Under the pieces are notes generated by a model. It saw only the letters and a list, made by a program, of their open reading frames with translations. It was not told the origin of the DNA and searched no databases. The translations under genes were made by a program, and so were the position numbers. 11,024 bases of DNA from DATBIO01 sp036556965 (lineage in GTDB: Bacteria > Acidobacteriota > Vicinamibacteria > Fen-336), in the NCBI GenBank assembly GCA_036556965.1, contig DATBIO010000036.1:1-11024 (forward strand), in the 5' to 3' direction. Below, piece after piece: positions 6,816 to 11,024 of this stretch (position 1 is the first letter of the stretch; every line of letters starts with the position of its first letter).

Positions 6816-7319
6816 TCAGAAGCCCCTTCCCACGCTCCAGGTGAAGAGGGTGTCCCCGTCCTCGCCGGCGTCGATCCGCCACACGACGCCCAGGCCGAGG
6901 CTCCAGTCGGCGGCGCCCAGGGTGAGGGAGGGGCCGGCGTACGTGCGATTCGCTTCGGCGCCCAGCGGCCGGCCCCAGGTCCGCACCAGCGACCCGGTGA
7001 GGGCCGCGCCGGCCAGCGCCCCGAACCGCGAATAGCAGTAGGTGAAGGCCGGGCCCACGTCCACGCGCCCTCCGCCCACGCCCGCCTCGCCGCGCAGGAG
7101 CCAGCCGCCCACCGAGGGGCAGGCGTCCGGTTGCTCACGCCGCCGGCCGCGGATGACCCCGGCGGAGACCGACCCGAGGAGGGGCCCGCCGGCCCGCACG
7201 GCGTACGTGGGGGACCACCCGGGCTGGGCGGGCGCCACCGGCTCCGGAGAGGGAGGGGCCTGGGCGCCCGCGGAGAGGGTCAGCGTGAGCAGCAGCGCCG
7301 GCGGCATCGTGAGGAGCAT
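6816..7319 (-). CDS. Predicted small outer-membrane beta-barrel protein
   Basis: A 167-residue exported protein. Residues 1-21 are a signal peptide (PPALLLTLTLSAGAQA), followed by a Pro-rich stretch. The mature part alternates Gly and hydrophobic residues in strand-like blocks (GEAGVGGGRVDVGPAF, GALAGAALTGSLVRTWG, YAGPSLTLGAADWSLGLGVVW). It ends FTWSVGRGF, and a C-terminal Phe preceded by alternating aromatic/hydrophobic residues is the usual signal for insertion by the Bam complex. The size suits a small barrel of about eight strands. Two starts are possible: ATG 7319 or ATG 7307 (residue 5). Neither has a Shine-Dalgarno sequence, and TATGCT at 7320-7315 would place a transcript start almost on ATG 7307, so a leaderless message is possible. 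It lies 139 nt upstream of the amidohydrolase on the same strand and diverges from the PilZ pair. No specific family is recognised. Confidence 0.75.
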   Translation of the reverse strand: MLLTMPPALLLTLTLSAGAQAPPSPEPVAPAQPGWSPTYAVRAGGPLLGSVSAGVIRGRRREQPDACPSVGGWLLRGEAGVGGGRVDVGPAFTYCYSRFGALAGAALTGSLVRTWGRPLGAEANRTYAGPSLTLGAADWSLGLGVVWRIDAGEDGDTLFTWSVGRGF

Positions 7320-7350
7320 AGCGGATGGCCGGACGCCGAGAAGAACCTGC

Positions 7351-7380
7351 TGGACAGGCGTGCGGAGCGCGACATATAAT
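7351..7380 (+). promoter_or_regulatory. Sigma-70-type promoter of PilZ copy 1
   Basis: TGGACA (7351-7356), an 18-nt spacer, then a perfect TATAAT (7375-7380). It is the best housekeeping-type promoter in the window and stands out in very GC-rich sequence. Transcription would start near 7387, leaving a leader of about 19 nt before the ATG at 7406. The same TGGACAGG start is repeated ahead of PilZ copy 2. Confidence 0.75.
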
Positions 7381-7405
7381 GACAGCTAGACAGGCGTTTT
7401 TTAAC

Positions 7406-7807
7406 ATGCGTGAGCACCGTGAGGGTGAATCTGCGCGCATCGCGTGCGCAGAACCCTGCTGGATCGAGCACGCCGCTGCTGGCCCGGGCATGGTGTGGAA
7501 CCTGAGCGTGACCGGCGCCTACATCGTGACCGACTCCATACCGGGAGTGGGTGACGAGTTCACGATCAGCTTCACGCTGCCGGGCTCCACGGGTCGGATC
7601 TCCGCGCGTGTGCGCACGATCTGGCAGAACATCCCGTCGCGCGTCAAGGGCATGGGCCAGAGCGCTCCGGTTCTTCCCCCCGGCTGCGGGGTCCGGTTCG
7701 TGGACCTGGAGCGCGGAGACCAGCACCGGATCGAGCAGCGGGTCGGGGTGACCCTCGCACTCGCGCCGGGCGTCGCTGTCCGCCCGAAGACGGGCAGCCC
7801 CCACTAG
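7406..7807 (+). CDS. PilZ-domain protein, copy 1
   Basis: A 133-residue single-domain protein. The ATG at 7406 is chosen over upstream in-frame ATGs (7325, 7379) because it aligns with the start of the downstream paralogue and because the TATAAT promoter lies at 7375-7380, overlapping the ATG at 7379. The PilZ fold is indicated by N32-L-S34-V-T-G37 followed by AYIV, the (D/N)xSxxG c-di-GMP loop, then GDEFTISFTLPG, RVRTIWQ and the final GCGVRF strand. The N-terminal RxxxR motif is incomplete: R11 is present, but the residue four before it is G7. R2 and R5 might substitute. C14 and C18 (ACAEPC) are shared with copy 2 and are not a usual PilZ feature. There is only a weak ribosome binding site (AGG 11 nt upstream). 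A role as c-di-GMP effector is the family default, but ligand binding is doubtful here. No signal peptide; cytoplasmic. Confidence 0.9.
   Translation: MREHREGESARIACAEPCWIEHAAAGPGMVWNLSVTGAYIVTDSIPGVGDEFTISFTLPGSTGRISARVRTIWQNIPSRVKGMGQSAPVLPPGCGVRFVDLERGDQHRIEQRVGVTLALAPGVAVRPKTGSPH
7610..7665 (+). repeat. 56-nt perfect direct repeat, copy 1
   Basis: Identical, base for base, to 8140-8195, 530 nt downstream. It encodes the segment around VRTIWQNIPSRVKGMGQSA in both PilZ genes. The flanks differ at synonymous and non-synonymous sites, so the block is far better conserved than its surroundings. Confidence 0.95.
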
Positions 7808-7808
7808 C

Positions 7809-7842
7809 GGCTCAGCAGCCACCGACGATCACCCCCTGAGCC
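7809..7842. terminator. Inverted repeat after PilZ copy 1
   Basis: GGCTCAG (7809-7815) and CTGAGCC (7836-7842) form a perfect 7-bp stem with a 20-nt loop, starting 2 nt after the stop of PilZ copy 1. There is no T-tract. It could be a weak terminator or transcript-end structure separating the copies; the long loop lowers confidence. Confidence 0.35.
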
Positions 7843-7852
7843 ATCGGATGCG

Positions 7853-7868
7853 TGTCCGACGACGGACA
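7853..7868. promoter_or_regulatory. TGTCCG-acga-CGGACA palindrome upstream of PilZ copy 2
   Basis: A 6-bp perfect inverted repeat with a 4-nt spacer, 13 nt upstream of the -35 box of PilZ copy 2. Its right arm leads into GACAGGCG (7865-7872), an element also found at both ends of the copy 1 promoter region (7353-7360 and 7389-7396). It could be an operator or the terminator hairpin of copy 1. Confidence 0.35.
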
Positions 7869-7881
7869 GGCGGATCTCCGG

Positions 7882-7910
7882 TGGACAGGGAGACGGTGAG
7901 TACATACAGT
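7882..7910 (+). promoter_or_regulatory. Sigma-70-type promoter of PilZ copy 2
   Basis: TGGACA (7882-7887), a 17-nt spacer, then TACAGT (7905-7910). Start of transcription is expected near 7917, giving a leader of about 16 nt. The box begins TGGACAGG as in copy 1 and lies 531 nt downstream of it, so the promoter was duplicated with the gene. The -10 box is weaker than the TATAAT of copy 1. Confidence 0.6.
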
Positions 7911-7932
7911 GGAGCCCGGCTAGGCATACCGC

Positions 7933-8337
7933 ATGCCCAAGCACCTCGACGATGAGTTCGCGCGGATCGCCTGCGCGGAACCCTGCTGGATCGAGCACGA
8001 CGCCGACACGTGCCCGGGCATCGTCTGGGACCTGAGCGTGATCGGCGCCTACATCGTGACCCACCCCATCCCCGCGGTCGGGGACGAGTTCACGCTCAGC
8101 TTCGCCCTCCCGGGCACCTCCGACCAGATCTGCACGCGCGTGCGCACGATCTGGCAGAACATCCCGTCGCGCGTCAAGGGCATGGGCCAGAGCGCCCCGA
8201 CGCTTCCCCCCGGTTGCGGGGTCCAGTTCCTGAGCCTCGAGCCCGGGGACCAGCACCGGATCGAGCAGCGCGTGCAGGTGACCGTCGCGCTGGCGCCGGC
8301 GGTGGCCGTCCGCCCCAAGACGGACAGCAGCCTGTAA
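7933..8337 (+). CDS. PilZ-domain protein, copy 2
   Basis: A 134-residue paralogue of the gene at 7406, roughly 70 percent identical by eye over its whole length and one residue longer near position 25. It keeps the PilZ loop as D33-L-S35-V-I-G38 followed by AYIV, and the later strands RVRTIWQNIPS and GCGVQF. Its N-terminus (MPKHLDDEFAR) lacks all arginines of the RxxxR motif except R11, and D7 occupies the position of the first arginine. It should therefore bind c-di-GMP weakly or not at all unless another residue compensates. C14 and C18 are conserved with copy 1, and C27 is extra. It has its own promoter and a weak ribosome binding site (AGG 8 nt before the ATG). Divergence is concentrated at the N-terminus, at the insertion and in the central loop (GTSDQICT against GSTGRISA), suggesting the copies may have different inputs or partners. 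Confidence 0.9.
   Translation: MPKHLDDEFARIACAEPCWIEHDADTCPGIVWDLSVIGAYIVTHPIPAVGDEFTLSFALPGTSDQICTRVRTIWQNIPSRVKGMGQSAPTLPPGCGVQFLSLEPGDQHRIEQRVQVTVALAPAVAVRPKTDSSL
8140..8195 (+). repeat. 56-nt perfect direct repeat, copy 2
   Basis: Second copy of the block at 7610-7665, inside PilZ copy 2. All synonymous positions are identical to copy 1, although neighbouring codons have diverged. Confidence 0.95.
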
Positions 8338-8375
8338 CCCAGGGGTCGGGCGGCGATGCGCCCGTCGAGAGCGGC

Positions 8376-8381
8376 TACCAT
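8376..8381 (+). promoter_or_regulatory. -10-like box placing transcription start at the DUF697 start codon
   Basis: TACCAT in the context GGCTACCATGGGG ends 5 nt before the ATG at 8387. A start 6-7 nt after the box would fall on or beside that ATG, giving a leaderless message. This fits the absence of a Shine-Dalgarno sequence. No convincing -35 box is seen. Confidence 0.35.
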
Positions 8382-8386
8382 GGGGC

Positions 8387-9337
8387 ATGGCCCCGCGGGT
8401 GGTGGATGCCTGGCGCCTGATCAAGGAAGCGGACCTCGAGAGCATCCGCCGCGACGCCGAGCGGCCCTTCCAGGTCCTGGTGGCCGCCGCGGATGCCTCC
8501 GCGGCGCGCGCCCTGGCCACGGCCCTCGCCGACGGGGAGACCCACCCCTGGGTGGTGCCCCGGTCGGCGGAGCAGGCCCACCGCGAGGCGGGCTCGGGGC
8601 TCGTGGACCTCGCCGTGCTGGTGACCGACGGGCCCGACCTCGCGGGCGAGATGCGCTCGGTGCGGGACGTCCTGAGCGAGGCGCGGGTGCCGGTGGTCAC
8701 CGTCACCAGCGCCGGAGGCCGCGCGGCCTCGGTGCCGCGCGAGGGCGAGGCGGCGCGGGTGTCCGGCGTCGACGGCGCGCGGCGCGGTGAGGCGGTGGCG
8801 GAGGCGATCCTGGCCGCGTCTCCCGCGTCGCTCCGGGTGGCGCTGGCCCGCCACCTCCCGCCCCTCCGCGACCCGCTCCTCGAGCAGCTGGTGAGCGAGA
8901 CCTCCCGCGCGAACGCGATGTACGCGGTGACCACGGCGGTGGCGGAGGCGGTGCCCCTGCTCAGCGTCCCCCTCAACCTCGCGGACGTCGTGGTCCTGAC
9001 CAAGAACCAGCTCGTCATGAGCTACCGCATCGCGCTGGCCTGCGGGAAGCGCGGCTCGCCGCGCGACGTCCTCGGCGAGGTGGTGGGCGTGATCGGGGGC
9101 GGCTTCCTCTTCCGGCAGGCCGGGCGGCAGCTCGTCGGCCTGCTGCCCCTGGCCGGCCTGGCCATCAAGCCGGCGGTGGCCTACGCCGGCACCATGGCCA
9201 TCGGCAAGGCGGTGGGCGCCTGGGCGCGCCGCGGCGAGGGCCTGTCCCGCCGTGCCGTCGGCCGCTTCTACAAACAGGCCCTGGCCCAGGGCAAGCAGGT
9301 CGCGCGCGGCCTGCTGGCCGACCGCAAGAAGCGCTGA
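8387..9337 (+). CDS. DUF697 (YcjF-like) membrane-associated protein
   Basis: A 316-residue protein. About residues 164-285 match the DUF697 type: SETSRANAMYAVTTAVAEAVPLLS, then NLADVVVLTKNQLVMSYRIAL, then GEVVGVIGGGFLFRQAGRQLVGLLPLAG, then KPAVAYAGTMAIGKAV. In this family the helical, partly hydrophobic domain is associated with the inner membrane and is often found near or fused to GTPase-like domains. The first 150 residues alternate strands and helices (FQVLVAAADASAARALATAL, DLAVLVTDGPDL, RVPVVTVTSAGG) as in a Rossmann or degenerate GTPase fold. However, no P-loop (GxxxxGKS/T) or NKxD is present, so nucleotide hydrolysis is unlikely. The C-terminus is basic (LLADRKKR). No ribosome binding site precedes the ATG, so translation may be leaderless. 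An ATG at 8380 is in another frame and is not the start. The molecular role of the family is poorly defined. Confidence 0.85.
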   Translation: MAPRVVDAWRLIKEADLESIRRDAERPFQVLVAAADASAARALATALADGETHPWVVPRSAEQAHREAGSGLVDLAVLVTDGPDLAGEMRSVRDVLSEARVPVVTVTSAGGRAASVPREGEAARVSGVDGARRGEAVAEAILAASPASLRVALARHLPPLRDPLLEQLVSETSRANAMYAVTTAVAEAVPLLSVPLNLADVVVLTKNQLVMSYRIALACGKRGSPRDVLGEVVGVIGGGFLFRQAGRQLVGLLPLAGLAIKPAVAYAGTMAIGKAVGAWARRGEGLSRRAVGRFYKQALAQGKQVARGLLADRKKR

Positions 9338-9354
9338 GCGGGGCGGAGGCTCAG
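9334..9354. terminator. Hairpin joining two convergent stop codons
   Basis: CTGAGC (9334-9339), a 9-nt loop, then GCTCAG (9349-9354). The left arm contains the plus-strand TGA (9335-9337) and the right arm contains the complement of the minus-strand TGA (9353-9351). A 6-bp stem without a T-tract is modest. By position it may mark the 3' ends of both converging transcripts. Confidence 0.4.
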
Positions 9355-9539
9355 TCCGCGCGGCGGTCGGCCCCGCGGCGGTCAGCCGTCCCCCGGTCCG
9401 CCGCGCGGCGCTCCACCAGCCGGCGCACCACGAGGCGGGCCTTGCGGAAGGTCGCCAGCAGGACGCCGCTCAGGACGAGCCAGGCGAGCCCCACGGCCAA
9501 CGCCGTCCCCGCCAGGAAGACGCCCAGGCTCACCAGCAT
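9351..9539 (-). CDS. Small single-pass membrane protein with Arg/Asp tail
   Basis: A 62-residue predicted protein. Residues of about 3-30 form one hydrophobic helix (VSLGVFLAGTALAVGLAWLVLSGVLLATF), followed by a highly charged cytoplasmic tail. The tail starts basic (RKARLVVRRLVERR) and ends in DR-type repeats (AADRGTADRRGADRRAD). Such short TM-plus-basic-tail proteins often sit beside envelope proteins; no function is recognised. The start at ATG 9539 has only a weak purine stretch (GAAAAGAA) upstream. The gene is convergent with the DUF697 gene (13-nt gap) and divergent from the TPR gene (63 nt). The DR-repeat DNA contains an 11-nt inverted repeat, CCGCGCGGCGG (9356-9366) and CCGCCGCGCGG (9398-9408), which could fold in the message. 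A good membrane segment in otherwise unassigned space supports it as real, but it is short. Confidence 0.6.
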   Translation of the reverse strand: MLVSLGVFLAGTALAVGLAWLVLSGVLLATFRKARLVVRRLVERRAADRGTADRRGADRRAD

Positions 9540-9570
9540 CGGTTCTTTTCAGTATCCGCGGGCGCGGCGG

Positions 9571-9576
9571 TACGAT
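9571..9576 (+). promoter_or_regulatory. -10-like box of the TPR gene
   Basis: TACGAT in the context GGTACGATGGGC. Transcription would begin near 9583, leaving a 20-nt leader that holds AAGGAG (9591-9596), 6 nt before the ATG at 9603. The -35 region is poor; TTTTCA (9546-9551) with a 19-nt spacer is the only candidate. The 63-nt divergent spacer must also carry the promoter of the small minus-strand gene. Confidence 0.4.
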
Positions 9577-9602
9577 GGGCGGCCCTCGGAAAGGAGCCGC
9601 CC

Positions 9603-11024
9603 ATGACGCGCCGCGCGCTCGCCGCCGCCCTCGCCGCCTGCCTGGGCGGCGCCGCCCTCGCCGACGAGACGCACCAGCAGCACGCGCAGGGCGCGCCTCC
9701 GGACCGGCTGGGCACGGTGAGCTTCCCCACCTCCTGCCGCCCCGCCGCGCAGAAGCACTTCGAGCGCGGCGTGGCCCTGCTCCACTCCTTCTGGTACGCG
9801 GAGGCCGAGCGGACCTTCGCGCAGGCCGCCGCCGCCGACCGGCGCTGCGCGATGGCGCAGTGGGGCCTGGCCATGAGCCAGTACTACCAGTTCTGGGAGC
9901 CGCCCACCGAGGCCGCGCTGGCCAAGGGAGCGGCGGCCGCGGAGCGGGCGACGGCTCTGGGCGCCCCCACCGACCGGGAGCGCGCCTTCATCGCGGCCAT
10001 CGGCGCGTTCTACAAGGACCACGCGACCGTCGACCACCGGACGCGGGCCAAGGCCTACGAGGCGGCCATGGCGGAGGTCAGCCGGCGCTTCCCCAAGGAC
10101 CTCGAGGCCGCCGCCTTCTACGGCCTCGCCCTCCTGGCCACCCGCCCCCTGGACGACAAGACGCACGCGCAGGAGATCAAGGCGGGCGAGCTGCTGGAGG
10201 CCGTCTTCGCCGCGGAGCCCGACCATCCCGGGGCCGCGCACTACGTGATCCACTCCTTCGACTCGCCGGCGCTGGCCCCCCGCGCCCTCAGCGCGGCCCT
10301 GGCCTACGCGAAGATCGCCCCCGCCTCCCCGCACGCCCTGCACATGCCGTCGCACATCTTCGTGCGCCTGGGCCGCTGGGAGGACACCATCCAGTCGAAC
10401 CTCGCCTCCTCCGCCGCCGCGCGTGACTACGTGGCCACCGCCGCGCCGGGCGCCACCGCCTTCGACGACCTGCACGCCCTCGACTACCTGGAGTACGCCT
10501 ACCTCCAGCGCGGCCAGGAAGCGGAGGCGACGGCCGTGGTGGAGAGGGTGGCCGCCGTCACCACCGTGGACCAGGCGAACCTGGCCGCCGCCTTCGCCCT
10601 GTCCGCCGTCCCCGCGCGCTACCTGCTGGAGCGCCGGCGCTGGGCGGAAGCGGCGGCGCTGCCCCTGCGGCCGGCCACCTTCCCCTGGGACCGCTACCCG
10701 TGGGCGGAGGCCAACGTGATGTTCGCGCGCGCGGTGGGGGGGGCCCGCTCGGGCAACCTGGCCGCGGCGCGCGCCGCGGCGGAGCGGCTGCAGCAGCTCG
10801 TGGAGGCCACCCCCCCCACCCAGAAGGCATGGAAGGACGCCGTGGAGGCCCAGCGCCGCGGAGCGGGCGCGTGGGTCGCCTACGCGGAGGGCCGCCTCGG
10901 CGACGCCGTCGCCGAGATGACCCAGGCCGCCGACCTCGAGGACCAGAGCGACAAGCACCCGGTGACGCCGGGCGCCATCCTCCCCGCCCGCGAGATGCTG
11001 GGGGAGCTGCTCCTGGAGGTGAGC
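9603..11024 (+). CDS. Secreted TPR protein with His-rich motif (C-terminus beyond window)
   Basis: The first 474 codons of a gene that is still open at the window edge. The ATG at 9603 is supported by AAGGAG 6 nt upstream and by an export signal: MTRR, hydrophobic residues 5-19, then ALA|DE near residue 20. LAAC at residues 10-13 also fits a lipobox, so a lipoprotein is possible. Residues 52-100 are TPR-like helices (KHFERGVALLHSFWYAEAERTFAQAAAAD, then AQWGLAMSQYYQF), and further helical repeats continue to the edge. A strongly patterned centre has AAHYVIHSFD (H213, H217) and H244-x2-H247-x3-H251 in ALHMPSHIFVRLGRWEDTIQSN. This His-containing core recurs in a family of exported TPR proteins of about 500-600 residues whose function I do not know. 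The histidines could bind a metal. Two 8-base homopolymers (G at 10736-10743, C at 10810-10817) lie in the coding sequence without breaking the frame. Confidence 0.88.
   Translation, partial: MTRRALAAALAACLGGAALADETHQQHAQGAPPDRLGTVSFPTSCRPAAQKHFERGVALLHSFWYAEAERTFAQAAAADRRCAMAQWGLAMSQYYQFWEPPTEAALAKGAAAAERATALGAPTDRERAFIAAIGAFYKDHATVDHRTRAKAYEAAMAEVSRRFPKDLEAAAFYGLALLATRPLDDKTHAQEIKAGELLEAVFAAEPDHPGAAHYVIHSFDSPALAPRALSAALAYAKIAPASPHALHMPSHIFVRLGRWEDTIQSNLASSAAARDYVATAAPGATAFDDLHALDYLEYAYLQRGQEAEATAVVERVAAVTTVDQANLAAAFALSAVPARYLLERRRWAEAAALPLRPATFPWDRYPWAEANVMFARAVGGARSGNLAAARAAAERLQQLVEATPPTQKAWKDAVEAQRRGAGAWVAYAEGRLGDAVAEMTQAADLEDQSDKHPVTPGAILPAREMLGELLLEVS

Noticed and set aside
3608..6844. 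A 1078-codon open frame antisense to the amidohydrolase gene, and a 1058-codon open frame in another minus-strand phase (3360-6536).
   Set aside because: Both are dominated by Arg, Ala, Gly, Pro, Val and His runs with no domain, and they arise because stop codons are rare in shifted frames at this GC content. The 3395-6676 frame has the signal peptide, propeller motifs and HxH.
7325..7405. Longer N-terminus of PilZ copy 1 from ATG 7325 or 7379.
   Set aside because: The extension contains the TGGACA/TATAAT promoter and has no counterpart in copy 2, whose start aligns exactly with ATG 7406.

Overview
This is a very GC-rich, gene-dense bacterial chromosomal window with strong G/C at third codon positions and short gaps. 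It contains no tRNA, rRNA, CRISPR array, transposase or phage gene. The gene types suggest a Gram-negative, Acidobacteriota-like or myxobacteria-like soil bacterium: a TolB-propeller/amidohydrolase fusion, a zinc-finger anti-sigma factor, a secreted TPR protein with a His-rich motif, PilZ proteins and a DUF697 protein. This placement is an inference from protein families, not a measurement.

Layout. (1) At the left edge a secreted protein of unknown function runs off the window on the minus strand (1-387). A 150-base divergent spacer with a dense set of competing inverted repeats separates it from a compact plus-strand run of four genes (538-3363). These encode a secreted collagen-like protein, a secreted protein with a calcium-loop-like motif and a CxxC motif, an ECF-type sigma factor, and a membrane zinc-finger anti-sigma factor. 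Junctions of +5, -4 and +5 nt suggest one co-transcribed, translationally coupled unit. (2) A 21-nt perfect hairpin fills the space up to the convergent minus-strand gene for a large secreted beta-propeller/amidohydrolase (3395-6676). It is followed on the same strand by a small predicted outer-membrane beta-barrel protein (6816-7319). (3) Divergent from that lies a tandem duplication, about 530 bp in period, of a PilZ-domain gene together with its promoter (TGGACA plus a -10 box). The copies share a 56-nt stretch without a single difference. (4) A DUF697 membrane-associated protein (8387-9337) meets a small convergent membrane protein (9351-9539). Their stop codons lie in opposite arms of one hairpin. 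(5) A divergent secreted TPR protein (9603 onward) runs off the right edge.

How the genes may work together. The 538-3363 run looks like an envelope-sensing unit in which the sigma factor is held by the membrane anti-sigma factor and the two exported proteins are co-expressed with it as effectors or ligands. The PilZ pair keeps the (D/N)xSxxG loop but lacks the first arginine of RxxxR, so it may be a non-canonical or c-di-GMP-independent branch. The remaining genes are envelope or secreted proteins with no obvious common pathway. The points most worth a second look are the sigma-linked collagen-like module, the competing palindromes at 433-483, the promoter-plus-gene PilZ duplication with its recurring GACAGG element, and the stop-codon hairpins at both convergent junctions.
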